Shown: positions 36,737-44,674 of the stretch, piece after piece
Layout: every line of letters begins with the position of its first letter
Numbering within the stretch: the first letter of the stretch is position 1
Assembly (NCBI GenBank): GCA_004134985.1
Contig: REGQ01000002.1
Location: forward strand, 151,232 to 215,231
DNA: 64,000 bases
DNA from: Paenibacillaceae bacterium
Lineage (GTDB): Bacteria; Bacillota; Bacilli; Paenibacillales; Paenibacillaceae
Direction of reading: 5' to 3'
Program-made: the position numbers and the translations under genes
The notes under the pieces: model-generated
The model's input: only the letters and a program-made list of their open reading frames with translations
Told to the model about the DNA's origin: nothing
Database searches by the model: none

Positions 36737-37654
36737 CTATATTTTTACATAGCCTTGTTTGACAAGTTTCTGCTCATCTTCACTCTGCTGTTCACGGTTA
36801 TCAGCCGCCTTTTCCTGATTTTGAGCCTGCTGCTTCTCCTGATCCAGCAAACGCTCCAGCTCCAGCTTTTCACCTTCGCCATCGAATGGCATATTTTTCA
36901 AAATCTCCTGCAGCCCGCCTTGCGCTTCCGCTACTTCGTACAGAATTCCTTGCTTCAGGTTATCCATCGTCAGCATCCCGCCGCTGTTTTTAACTAACAG
37001 ATATACGGCCAGCTTCCCTGAAGTGACGCCCTCCTTAACCGCAGCATCTCTCAGAGAGGCAGGCGCCTGCAGAAATGTAACGCGAATGTTGTTGTCACTT
37101 TCGAAGCTATCCCCTGCCAGCGCCTCTTTAATGACCTGCTCCAGCTTCTTCACCAATCCCGTCTCGAAACCGTCCGACAAGCGCTCACTGTCGCTGACAA
37201 GCACGCTGGTGACGATCACATCGCGATAGTCGGCCTCGAGATAAGCCGCCGAGTTAAATCGTTCCATAATTTGCTTAATGACCTTCTCCACGGGCAAGCC
37301 ACTAAACAGCATCCCGTCGATTACATTCTCGCCTTCTTCGTTCCAGGCGCGAAGCTCACGCACCCGCTTGCCGTTATCTATCCCAACTTCAAGACTCGGA
37401 TTAATATCCAGCGAAACATATGCCACCACTTGATGGCCGGGAACCAGCAGCCAGCTTAACATGACAAGCAGCAGCGCGGCTGCCCCTACGCTTCCCCAGA
37501 ATGCAAACCGTCTGTTACTTGAAGAAACCGGAGCAATTGTAATTTCATCACCGATTCTGTTGTCTGGAGATTTAGCTGCTTTGGTGAACTGTCCTTCAGG
37601 TGTCATCGCAATCAAATAATGCTTTTCGATTTGCATAACAATGCCGCGTTTCAT
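36737..37654 (-). CDS. rsgI: Anti-sigma-I factor RsgI
   Basis: Anti-sigma factor of 305 residues. The N-terminal RsgI domain (about 1-50) binds the sigma factor, a membrane segment follows (GSVGAAALLLVMLSWLLV, about 52-70), and the outer part begins with VAYVSLDINPSLEVGIDNG. The C-terminus is a Gln/Glu-rich helical tail with no carbohydrate-binding module, unlike the clostridial RsgI sensors. The ATG overlaps the sigI stop by four bases. It should hold SigI inactive until a surface signal is sensed; the signal is unknown. Confidence 0.92.
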   Translation of the reverse strand: MKRGIVMQIEKHYLIAMTPEGQFTKAAKSPDNRIGDEITIAPVSSSNRRFAFWGSVGAAALLLVMLSWLLVPGHQVVAYVSLDINPSLEVGIDNGKRVRELRAWNEEGENVIDGMLFSGLPVEKVIKQIMERFNSAAYLEADYRDVIVTSVLVSDSERLSDGFETGLVKKLEQVIKEALAGDSFESDNNIRVTFLQAPASLRDAAVKEGVTSGKLAVYLLVKNSGGMLTMDNLKQGILYEVAEAQGGLQEILKNMPFDGEGEKLELERLLDQEKQQAQNQEKAADNREQQSEDEQKLVKQGYVKI

Positions 37655-38472
37655 GTCCCCACCCTCTCTTTCTTTTCGGGTTTTTGATCTGTTTGTTCCA
37701 AATAGGTTTGCAAGTATGGAAACTCCCCATTATACAAAATACTCATTGCGATAACATATTTCCGATTTCGTTCCAATGTTTTTCGGGATACATTCAATAA
37801 TGCCATCAGCTCTTTGATCGGCAGTTGCCGCTTCCTCTCCAACTGTTCGAACAAGGCCACTTGCAATGCAAGTTCCTCGGCAATTTTCAGCAGTGCCTGC
37901 CTGGAATCGCAATGTTTGGGCGCCACTTCAACAAGGTCGTGAAAGGTAAAACCATACTGCTGCAGCTTCAGACTGAATTCACGTATCTCAGCCCGCCGCT
38001 CGACTGCCTCGCACTCCTTCTCATATTGAAGCATCGCCTCCCTTACCTCAACCCGGTTCATTACCGCCTGCTCTTCGTCTGCAGTCTCCAGCGCGCTATA
38101 AGGGAGCGACTTCGTATGCCGCTGCTCTTTGCGAACGTAATCGATCAGACGACGCCGAATGACAGTTTCAGCGAACCCGATAAAGGATCGCCCTGCATCG
38201 GGCGAATAGTGACGGATAGCTTCATGAAAAGCGTGCATCGCAATGCTGAACTCATCATCCCGGTTAGGATCAATGTATCGTTTGCAGAACCGGCTCGTCG
38301 TTTTAGCTATAAAGGGGCGGTACGCCGCAATAAACGTATTTTGCAGCAGCACATCTCCCTTTACAATTTTGGCAACGACTGCTTCGGGTGACTCATCAGC
38401 GTCATGTTGACGCTTCACACCCTTGTCTGCACCCGTCTTGTTTAAAAATCGTTTAAAAAGCAAAAGTAACAA
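37651..38472 (-). CDS. sigI: RNA polymerase sigma-I factor
   Basis: Sigma factor of 273 residues of the SigI group. Region 2 includes FSIAMHAFHEAIRHYSPDAGRSFIGFAETVI, written here only by its position at about 75-105, and RRRLIDYVRKEQRH; the C-terminal helix-turn-helix is IKELMALLNVSRKTLERNRKYV. It starts at a TTG with GAGAGGTG six bases before. It overlaps rsgI by four bases. In B. subtilis SigI serves heat and wall stress; a candidate self-promoter is present upstream. Confidence 0.93.
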   Translation of the reverse strand: MLLLLFKRFLNKTGADKGVKRQHDADESPEAVVAKIVKGDVLLQNTFIAAYRPFIAKTTSRFCKRYIDPNRDDEFSIAMHAFHEAIRHYSPDAGRSFIGFAETVIRRRLIDYVRKEQRHTKSLPYSALETADEEQAVMNRVEVREAMLQYEKECEAVERRAEIREFSLKLQQYGFTFHDLVEVAPKHCDSRQALLKIAEELALQVALFEQLERKRQLPIKELMALLNVSRKTLERNRKYVIAMSILYNGEFPYLQTYLEQTDQKPEKKERVGT

Positions 38473-38496
38473 GCGTTACACCTCTCAATCATAGCC

Positions 38497-38526
38497 TTCG
38501 ACATGATGTTATTCGTTTGAGGGGGT
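38497..38526 (-). promoter_or_regulatory. Candidate sigma-I promoter before sigI
   Basis: On the minus strand ACCCCC (38521-38526) and CGAA (38497-38500) resemble the -35 and -10 elements described for SigI promoters. The spacing is 20 bp, longer than I remember as typical, so this is tentative. A second CGAA lies 5 bases after ACCCCC. Confidence 0.35.
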
Positions 38527-38529
38527 TAT

Positions 38530-38560
38530 AAAAAAAGAACCGCCTCAAATTAGGAGGCGG
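38530..38560 (-). terminator. Terminator of the zinc-ribbon gene
   Basis: CCGCCTC and GAGGCGG (38540-38546 and 38554-38560) form a stem followed on the minus strand by TTCTTTTTTT. It lies directly after the zinc-ribbon gene and separates it from sigI. Confidence 0.8.
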
Positions 38561-38569
38561 GTAAATTAT

Positions 38570-38995
38570 TTAACAGTAGCCTTCAGATGGGCGACGCTGT
38601 TTCAGCTTGTTTCGCCTTTGATTTAATATTCCCAGACGACGCTTAAGCTGCGTCTGCCACTCTGTATCATTAAGCGCTTGAGCGAAACCGAGTAAATCCA
38701 GCGACATGTCAATTTGGTTATCGACAATGTCCATTGGATCTTCGTTTTCGTGATTCACACAGTTTTCCAGCAGTTCTTTGTTGGCTTGTTCCACATAATC
38801 CTGGAAATCGACTTCGGAAGCACCATCGCCATGAGCATATTCCGCCAAAATTTCATACTCATTTTCAACCAAATGATGAATTTCGATCTGATGGCACACC
38901 GGGCAGAAAAGTATTGGCACATTATGAATTTGAGTGCGAAAATGCTTCAATGTCCCTTTCGTGCCAATCATGCTCGCCCCACAACAAAAACTCAT
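38570..38995 (-). CDS. Zinc-ribbon hypothetical protein
   Basis: Protein of 141 residues with Cys pairs CC at 4-5 and CPVC near 33, plus two His in IEIHHLVEN, which suggest a small zinc-binding fold at the N-terminus. The middle is acidic (NEYEILAEYAHGDGASEVDF) and the C-terminus basic (RRNKLKQRRPSEGYC). GAGGAGGGG lies before the ATG at 38995. It resembles small zinc-finger proteins of Bacillota such as YokU in the first 50 residues; function is unknown. Confidence 0.75.
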   Translation of the reverse strand: MSFCCGASMIGTKGTLKHFRTQIHNVPILFCPVCHQIEIHHLVENEYEILAEYAHGDGASEVDFQDYVEQANKELLENCVNHENEDPMDIVDNQIDMSLDLLGFAQALNDTEWQTQLKRRLGILNQRRNKLKQRRPSEGYC

Positions 38996-39175
38996 ATTGC
39001 CCCTCCTCATGCACAACATGTGAACTCTTTTATAAACTGTATTCGCTCAATGAATGGCAAATTCCTGCTCTTTTAACGAATAACTCTGTCAAGCGTGAAC
39101 GCCCCCAGCCCTGTGCGGTATAGAAGCGTTCCTTACCTAAAAAAACCAACCCGTTTATGGTCATTAATTCTGTTA

Positions 39176-39217
39176 TTAAAAAGAAACAAGCCCTGTTCCA
39201 AGGAACACGAGCTTGTT
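39176..39217 (-). terminator. Terminator of the NlpC/P60 gene
   Basis: AACAAGC and GCTTGTT (39185-39191 and 39211-39217) with an inner GTTCC/GGAAC pair form a hairpin followed on the minus strand by TTTCTTTTT. Confidence 0.75.
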
Positions 39218-39255
39218 GATTAACATTATGTAGATGCCTCCATCGAAATGGAGTA

Positions 39256-39708
39256 TTACACAAAATTTTTGGTCGTTGTTATACGGCGTGCAGTTACATA
39301 GCGTTTTGCATAGTAGGAATCGGACAATTTGCTAATTCGAACGCCTTTGCTCGTAGAGGCATGTGCGAACTCGCCTTTGCCCACATAGATGCCGGCATGG
39401 GAAATGCCTTTACCAGTGGTGTTAAAAAATACAAGATCGCCTGCTTGAAGATCTTTTTTGTCAACTTTTGTACCTTTTTGGGCTTGCGATTTCGATGTTC
39501 TAGGGAGCGAAATGTCATATTGGTTGTAGACGTAACGTACGAAACCTGAACAATCAAATCCTTTTGTTGTCGTACCACCGTACTTATACGGCGTTCCAAT
39601 CAAGTTGCTTACGGCTGCCTTCAGATCCTTTTCATTCGCAAATACGGAACTTGCACCAAACGTAAACATCAAAACAGCCACAAGCGTTGCAGCAATAAAT
39701 CTCTTCAA
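39256..39708 (-). CDS. Secreted NlpC/P60 endopeptidase
   Basis: Exported cell-wall hydrolase of 150 residues: signal peptide (FIAATLVAVLMFTFGASSVFA) and one NlpC/P60 domain. The catalytic Cys is in GFDCSGFVRYVYNQ, the His in SHAGIYVGKGEFAHAS, the third polar residue further on. It cleaves D-gamma-glutamyl bonds in peptidoglycan in known members. It starts at a TTG with GGGAG 9-10 bases before. A ydaO-type c-di-AMP riboswitch lies directly upstream, the classical partner of such genes. Confidence 0.93.
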   Translation of the reverse strand: MKRFIAATLVAVLMFTFGASSVFANEKDLKAAVSNLIGTPYKYGGTTTKGFDCSGFVRYVYNQYDISLPRTSKSQAQKGTKVDKKDLQAGDLVFFNTTGKGISHAGIYVGKGEFAHASTSKGVRISKLSDSYYAKRYVTARRITTTKNFV

Positions 39709-39724
39709 AGCTTTTTTTCTCCCT

Positions 39725-39845
39725 TCGTGCCTGCGAGGTTAGCTAATGGTTCGGTAGAAGGTTCCCTATAATTCCTGCCTTACGGAATTAATTCACCTAA
39801 AATGGATCCCCCGCTTCTCAAGTAAATGAGAATTCAGCAATTCTT
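39725..39845 (-). ncRNA. c-di-AMP riboswitch (ydaO-yuaA type)
   Basis: The minus-strand leader of the NlpC/P60 gene contains, in order, GCGGGGGATCCATT, TAGGTGAAT, AGGGAACCTTCTACCGAACC and AGCTAACCTCGCAGGC, which follow the ydaO-yuaA consensus. That class senses c-di-AMP and controls wall and osmotic genes, usually off when ligand is high. Ends are approximate. Confidence 0.88.
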
Positions 39846-39933
39846 TATTGGTTTCATAATAACAAAGATTCGTAGAAAAATGTTGATTTCCTGCTTATTT
39901 ATAAGATTAGAAAATCTTCATATTTTCTTAACA

Positions 39934-39966
39934 CGAAAAAAAGCCTGATAGACTCAGGCTTTCTTT
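39934..39966 (-). terminator. Terminator of the secreted protein gene
   Basis: AAAGCCTGA and TCAGGCTTT form a 9-bp stem with a short loop and a T run on both strands, between the riboswitch and the upstream gene. It ends the transcript of the gene at 39997-40509. Confidence 0.85.
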
Positions 39967-39996
39967 TACCTTTTCGATAGGCTAAATGAGAAAACA

Positions 39997-40509
39997 TTAA
40001 GGAATGAATTGCTGCACAATTTTAGTTATTTTGCCATCTTTTATCGAAATGTGATAAGGAAAGTCCTTAATGAATCCCTCATCCTCATCCGAATTGACCA
40101 GTTCAATAAATTTCTCCAGTGAGATCTCTTCATTCCAGACGGTATCTGCTTCGTCCATATTGCCTGTACGGTTCCAAATCTGCATTAGAACAACCGCATC
40201 GTCAGCAACTTCGTATGTTTGGAGGTCATCGCTGTCATTGACAATATAGTAACCGCTCGGGGCTTCTGTCATCTCGGAATCCTGTTCCCGCTCGCGGAAC
40301 ACTTCGTTGGCCTCTTCACCCTCATACCACTCAATGTGGTCGGCGGTGAGCTCAAGTTTTCCTTCATTGTTGATTAACGATTCAATATAGAAAGCCTGTG
40401 TTTCCGGATTAGTCGGGACAGGTTGGTATCCATCATCTGTGGCACTGGCAAAGGTAAACTGAAACAATCCAACAACAAGTACTGCTGCAAACAACATCGA
40501 TTTCTTCAT
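39997..40509 (-). CDS. Secreted hypothetical protein
   Basis: Exported protein of 170 residues, with signal peptide (FAAVLVVGLFQFTFASA) and an acidic mature part containing DHIEWYEGEEANEVFRERE and NDSDDLQTYEVADDAVVLMQ. No known domain is recognised. GGGAGAGAG lies 7-10 bases before the ATG. The region resembles small Bacillota proteins with a modest beta-sheet core, but I cannot name a family. Confidence 0.75.
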   Translation of the reverse strand: MKKSMLFAAVLVVGLFQFTFASATDDGYQPVPTNPETQAFYIESLINNEGKLELTADHIEWYEGEEANEVFREREQDSEMTEAPSGYYIVNDSDDLQTYEVADDAVVLMQIWNRTGNMDEADTVWNEEISLEKFIELVNSDEDEGFIKDFPYHISIKDGKITKIVQQFIP

Positions 40510-40748
40510 CGCACTCTCTCCCTTGAAATCAGGCTGTCTGGATGAGCCATGCTCGGGTCCGTTATGTTTCTAATTACCCTGCCTGGACTGCATTTAACCA
40601 GTTCCGCTTGTATTTCCTTGCATACTATATAAACGTAACAGTTCACAAAATAGTTGCAAAGATTTTAAAAGAATTTTTGCTGCAAGCAGACGCTTGGCTG
40701 ACTCCAGTAAACTCCCAAGCTGCGCGCCTGGCACCGTGCTTTGGATTA

Positions 40749-40860
40749 GCAGTTGGGCGTGTGCCGCGGCGCCCTTCGGGTAGGTAGTTGGGCGTGTCGT
40801 AGCGTCCTTGGGGTTGGTAGTTGAGCGTGTGGTGTGCTGTCCTTGGGGTTGGTAGTTGGC
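40749..40860. repeat. 33-35-bp repeat, three copies
   Basis: Three imperfect units of the form AGTTGGGCGTGTNGTAGCGT followed by CCTTGGGGTTGG run head to tail, with small length differences between copies. Confidence 0.75.
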
Positions 40861-40897
40861 GTACTTTATTAGAACCGGGGGATGTACTTGTTATGGC

Positions 40898-41357
40898 TGT
40901 ATACCCTATCTCAGCTAAACCTAGCCAAGAGTGTTACGATGTCTATCTCAGACACATTAACCCGTTGCAACCTGCTCTTCTCCTGCTCTTCTCCTACTCA
41001 AACTTCTACTTAACTTCTGCTCCCTCCACTCAGCTTCTCCACATTTGCCACTTCAGCTCCCACTCGTCTTACTACTCAATTTCTACTCAACTTCTGCTCC
41101 TTCCACTCAGCTTCTCCACATTTTCCACTTCGGCTTCCACTCCTTTTACTACTCAACTTCTACTTAACTTCTGCTCCTTCCACTCAGCTTCTCCACATTT
41201 GCTACCTGGGCTTTCACTCCTTTTACTACTCAACTTCTACTTAACTTCTGCTCCTTCCACTCAGCTTCTCCACATTTACCAACTCGGCTTCCACTCCTCT
41301 TACTACTCAACTTCTGTTCGTTTCCTGTCCCTCCAACCGGAGATAGGGTATACAAAC
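40898..41357. repeat. Segment bounded by 15-bp perfect inverted arms
   Basis: TGTATACCCTATCTC at 40898-40912 and its exact reverse complement at 41340-41354 flank about 430 bp including the 77-bp array. The same motif, extended to 20 bp (GTTTGTATACCCTATCTCCG), is at 497-516 and, inverted, at 41338-41357. No transposase or target duplication was seen. Confidence 0.7.
40991..41318. repeat. 77-bp tandem repeat, four copies
   Basis: CAGCTTCTCCACATTT recurs at 41031, 41108, 41185 and 41262, an exact 77-bp period, with copies about 90% alike. The unit is C/T-rich on the plus strand. 77 is not a multiple of three, so the long open frame over it is not a gene. Confidence 0.9.
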
Positions 41358-41400
41358 TGAAAACTATATAAGTTGAACGAAAGAAGTGCCATCGAGGATA

Positions 41401-41530
41401 AAATGTTGTATTTTGTACAACAAATCCAGGCGTATGAGGCGATTCTCGTGAAATTGTTGTAAAAAATACAACAATTCTTAAGATAAATGACTTTTATAGG
41501 TAAAATAATGTAGTTTATACAACAATTTCA
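41401..41530. repeat. TTGT/ACAA hairpin cluster
   Basis: Three copies of a motif of the type TGTTGTANNNNNTACAACA occur. The clearest is an AATTGTTGTA/TACAACAATT pair with a 5-base loop near 41453-41477; degenerate copies lie near 41403 and 41509. Confidence 0.6.
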
Positions 41531-41555
41531 CTTTTGTCGCGGCGGTTCTTTTGGC

Positions 41556-41629
41556 GTTGCAAGAAACACACTTGGTGTTGCAAGAAAAACAATTGCTGTT
41601 GCAAGAAACACAATTGGTGTTCCAAGAAG
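41556..41629. repeat. 21-bp tandem repeat, about 3.5 copies
   Basis: GTTGCAAGAAACACACTTGG units recur every 21 bp. A frame over them reads a 7-residue repeat (LQETHLV type), but with no ribosome site and no recognisable continuation, so it is not called as a gene. Confidence 0.8.
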
Positions 41630-41882
41630 ATACACAATACGTGTTCCCTTCTGTCCCTTTGCGAAGTTCAATCGTTCAACTTATATATCACACAACATAC
41701 TCTACACACACCCGCCACAGCTTGGAATCTCTGCCACCAACCACCGTAACAGCGAGCGCAGATCCACGTACTAAGGTAGCCACGAGCCACGGTACGTGCT
41801 GGCACTCATCCACACCACCGCTGCCCATCTGCTTCATCGTTCCTCTCCCCACCTGCAGCAGCTTCTCAGAAAGCCAAGCCAT

Positions 41883-41935
41883 AGAAAAAGCAGGGGCTGT
41901 CCAAAGTCATTTCTGACGTAAGGACAGCCCCTGCT
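41883..41935 (-). terminator. Terminator of the peroxiredoxin gene
   Basis: AGCAGGGGCTGTCC and GGACAGCCCCTGCT form a perfect 14-bp stem (41889-41902, 41922-41935). On the minus strand a TTTTTC run follows. It lies directly after the peroxiredoxin stop. Confidence 0.88.
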
Positions 41936-41958
41936 ATGCATCATACTTAATTATTCAA

Positions 41959-42507
41959 TTACTTGGCTACCAGATGCTGATCGCCTGGTTTCCAGTTGAT
42001 TGGGCACAAGCCGCCGGATTGCAGCGCCTGCAGTACGCGAAGTGTTTCTTCAACACTGCGTCCTACATCATTGTGGTTAACAACCTGGTACTTCACTTCA
42101 CCCTCAGGATCGATGATGTACAGGCCGCGCAGCGCGATGCCTTCTTCTTCGATGAGCACGCCGTAGTCACGGGCGATGCTCTTCGTGATGTCAGCAGCAA
42201 GCGGGAAGTTCAATTGGCCAAGGCCATTGTCGGCCACTGGTGTATTAATCCACGCGCGGTGGCTGTGTTTGCTGTCAACGCTAACGCCAAGAATTTCAGT
42301 GTCAAGCGCTTTGAACTGATCAGCAGCTAAGCTCAGCGCTGTAATTTCAGTCGGGCATACGAAAGTGAAGTCAAGAGGATAGAAGAATAGGACAAGCCAT
42401 TTGCCTCTGTAGTCTGACAATGATGCTGAGCCAAACTCTTGACCGTCTCCTGAAACGGTTTCTGCATTGAAATCTGGTGCGGGTCTACCTACTAAACGTT
42501 CTGCCAT
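41959..42507 (-). CDS. 2-Cys peroxiredoxin
   Basis: Thiol peroxidase of 182 residues in the AhpC/Prx group. The peroxidatic Cys is in DFTFVCPTEITAL, the resolving Cys in GGLCPINWKPGD, and the conserved Arg is in SIARDYGV. It reduces hydrogen peroxide and organic peroxides with thioredoxin or an AhpF-type reductase; none is nearby. It resembles B. subtilis YkuU more than AhpC in length. AAGGAGG precedes the ATG. A sigma-A promoter and a PerR-like box lie upstream. Confidence 0.92.
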   Translation of the reverse strand: MAERLVGRPAPDFNAETVSGDGQEFGSASLSDYRGKWLVLFFYPLDFTFVCPTEITALSLAADQFKALDTEILGVSVDSKHSHRAWINTPVADNGLGQLNFPLAADITKSIARDYGVLIEEEGIALRGLYIIDPEGEVKYQVVNHNDVGRSVEETLRVLQALQSGGLCPINWKPGDQHLVAK

Positions 42508-42590
42508 AATTCAATTACCTCCTTGACGCTTCAGCGTAATGTTATTATTGTGCTCATCCTTGCATGCATCGGATGAACTTTACATCTAAA

Positions 42591-42619
42591 ATCGTATCAC
42601 TTAACAAGAATAAAGTCAA
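42591..42619 (-). promoter_or_regulatory. Sigma-A promoter of the peroxiredoxin gene
   Basis: TTGACT (42614-42619) and TACGAT (42591-42596) on the minus strand are 17 bp apart, about 85 bp upstream of the start codon. Confidence 0.7.
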
Positions 42620-42638
42620 TATTAAAATAATTATTAAA

Positions 42639-42653
42639 TTATAATTAATATAA
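42639..42653. promoter_or_regulatory. PerR-like box
   Basis: TTATAATTAATATAA matches the 7-1-7 PerR consensus (TTATAATNATTATAA) with a single mismatch. It lies about 20 bp upstream of the -35 element. AT-rich context makes chance matches more likely, so this is a moderate call. Confidence 0.5.
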
Positions 42654-42706
42654 ATAAGAAATTTAGGAAAACTTATCACGCCTCGCATGCTGTCCCCATA
42701 ATTAAC

Positions 42707-43786
42707 CTACTTTTTCAATGCTTTTACGATCAGGGCGCCCATCTCTTCTGTTCCGATCGCCTTGCTCTTGTCAACCGCGATATCCCCGGTCCGGTGGCCC
42801 GCATCCAATACTTCCTTCACTGCGTCTTCAATCGCTTGCGCAGCTTCCTCATATCCAAACGTAAGGCGGTACATCAGCGCAACGGACAAAATAGTTGCAA
42901 TCGGATTGGAAATGCCTTGTCCCGCAATATCAGGCGCCGATCCGTGTACCGGCTCATACAGGCCGAAGCTTCCTTCGCCAAGCGATGCAGAGGAAAGCAT
43001 TCCGATTGATCCTGTCAGCATAGCTGCCTCGTCACTCAGAATATCGCCAAACATATTTTCAGTGACAATTACGTCGAAGCTGGACGGACGTCTGAGCAAT
43101 TGCATTGCGCAGTTGTCAACGAGTACATGCTCCAACTCTACGTCCGGATACTCCGGTGCAATGCGGTTAACTACTTCGCGCCACAGACGGGAAGTTTCAA
43201 GTACGTTAGCTTTATCGACAGATGCCAGACGCTTGCTGCGCTTCTGGGCAATTTCAAAAGCCTGGCGCACAATACGCTCTATCTCTACCGCATTGTATAC
43301 GCAAGTATCGACTGCTTCTTCACCATTTGCCCCTTCGCGACGGAATTTCTCACCGAAATAAATGCCGCCTGTCAGTTCGCGCACAACGATCAAGTCAGTG
43401 CCTTCCAGCACTTCCGGTTTCAATGTCGAAGCTTCCTTCAGACAATCGAATACATTGGCAGGGCGAATGTTGGAGAACAAGCCCAGCTCTTTGCGAATGC
43501 CGAGCAAACCAGTTTCCGGACGAAGCTCTTTGGGATTGGAATCCCACTTCGGTCCGCCTACAGCACCAAGCAATACGGCATCTGCGCGCTGGCAAATTTC
43601 AAGCGTTTCCTGCGGAAGCGGCGTGCCTTTCTCATCAATGGCGATTCCGCCGAACAAGCCGGATTCAAATTCAAATTTCAGGTCGAAAAGTTCCTCCGTT
43701 TTGCGCATCACTTTAATCGCTTCTCCAACTACCTCCGGTCCAATACCGTCTCCGGCGATAACCGCTATTTTCTTTACCTCTGCCAT
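42707..43786 (-). CDS. leuB: 3-Isopropylmalate dehydrogenase
   Basis: Leucine biosynthesis enzyme of 359 residues that oxidatively decarboxylates 3-isopropylmalate. Landmarks are [39 protein letters not shown] and [25 protein letters not shown], written here by key residues with Asp-binding metal ligands. The ATG at 43786 begins MAEVKK; seven codons upstream is an ATG nearer GAGGGAG but off-pattern for the family. It is separated from ilvBNC by a two-component pair, and leuA and leuCD are not in the window. Confidence 0.93.
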   Translation of the reverse strand: MAEVKKIAVIAGDGIGPEVVGEAIKVMRKTEELFDLKFEFESGLFGGIAIDEKGTPLPQETLEICQRADAVLLGAVGGPKWDSNPKELRPETGLLGIRKELGLFSNIRPANVFDCLKEASTLKPEVLEGTDLIVVRELTGGIYFGEKFRREGANGEEAVDTCVYNAVEIERIVRQAFEIAQKRSKRLASVDKANVLETSRLWREVVNRIAPEYPDVELEHVLVDNCAMQLLRRPSSFDVIVTENMFGDILSDEAAMLTGSIGMLSSASLGEGSFGLYEPVHGSAPDIAGQGISNPIATILSVALMYRLTFGYEEAAQAIEDAVKEVLDAGHRTGDIAVDKSKAIGTEEMGALIVKALKK

Positions 43787-43920
43787 AAAAAAAGTACACT
43801 CCCTCATTATATTATTGCATATTGATAAGCTATCTCAGTTGTACCATACTTTAGGCTCATTTGGCAAAGATATGGCGTCTATGATTTTTATAGGTACGTG
43901 TTATAAAGGCAACTGTACAA

Positions 43921-44610
43921 TTAAAGAAGGCCCATCTCTTTCGCCTTTTGCGCCGCTTCCTTGCTGCTGGTGCAGCCCAGCTTGCGCAAAATATTGTTGA
44001 CGTGATTTTTAACGGTACGCAGTGAAATGAATGAACGCTCGGCAATCTGACTTTGAGTCAGGCCCTGGTCAATAAGCGTCAACATTTCAAGTTCTGTTCT
44101 GGTCACCTTGTCTTTAAATTGCTGTACTTCAAAGTTTCGTTCGACTTCCTTAAGACGGCGAAACTCCTCCAGCATTTGTGCCGCAGCGGTGCCGTCGATA
44201 GTTGCCCGGTTCGCAGCAGCTTGTCGGATCGCCGCGGGAATTCCAGCAAAATCGGACTTGATTAAATAGTTGACTGCACCGGAGACAAACGCTTCACTAA
44301 TAAGCCCCTTGTCCTCCATCGATGTGAGCATGATGATGCGTGCCTGCAACGTCCTGGATAGCTGGGCGGTCAATGAAATGCCCTCTGCACTCCCTGCAAG
44401 CATAATATCCATCAAAATGACATCCGGCTGCTTTTCCGCTGCAACGGCAATTGCCGTTTCCGGATCGCCCGCTTCGCCTGCAACAACCATATCGGGTTCT
44501 TCGCTAATATAAAAAGCCAATCCTCTGCGCCAATCCGGATCATCTTCTACGAGCATGACACGAATCGCTTGTTCCCCGCCGTGCGCTCCGCCTATCCCTT
44601 CTTCAGCCAT
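43921..44610 (-). CDS. NarL/LuxR-type response regulator
   Basis: Response regulator of 229 residues. The receiver domain (about 15-135) has LVEDDPDWRRGL, phosphoacceptor Asp in VILMDIML and switch Lys in NYLIKSDF. The C-terminal GerE/LuxR helix-turn-helix reads LTQSQIAERSFISLRTVKNHV. The ATG at 44610 is chosen for GGGAAGGG about 8 bases upstream. It follows the sensor kinase gene by 64 bp and is its partner. Confidence 0.9.
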   Translation of the reverse strand: MAEEGIGGAHGGEQAIRVMLVEDDPDWRRGLAFYISEEPDMVVAGEAGDPETAIAVAAEKQPDVILMDIMLAGSAEGISLTAQLSRTLQARIIMLTSMEDKGLISEAFVSGAVNYLIKSDFAGIPAAIRQAAANRATIDGTAAAQMLEEFRRLKEVERNFEVQQFKDKVTRTELEMLTLIDQGLTQSQIAERSFISLRTVKNHVNNILRKLGCTSSKEAAQKAKEMGLL

Positions 44611-44674
44611 CCGAGCCCTTCCCTTCCCGTGTCTTCTCATCTCTCCTATTGCGGCTTGATGTCAGACCCATTTG

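Larger units (their letters stand above)
40510..41882. other. Gene-free stretch with tandem and inverted repeats
   Basis: About 1.4 kb without a credible gene between convergent units. It holds a 33-35-bp repeat, a 77-bp array between inverted 15-bp arms, several TTGT/ACAA hairpins and a 21-bp array. Open frames here follow the repeats and have no ribosome sites. Confidence 0.7.

Noticed and set aside
39030-39263. 77-residue open frame after the NlpC/P60 gene
   Set aside because: Spans the terminator and has no start signal.
40898-41357. CRISPR array
   Set aside because: Units are contiguous with no unique spacers, and no Cas gene is present.
40821-41360. 179-residue Ser/Leu-rich open frame
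   Set aside because: It follows the 77-bp array through changing frames and has no start signal.
41551-41916. 121-residue open frame over the 21-bp array
   Set aside because: The heptad repeat is from DNA repeats; no ribosome site or recognisable domain follows.
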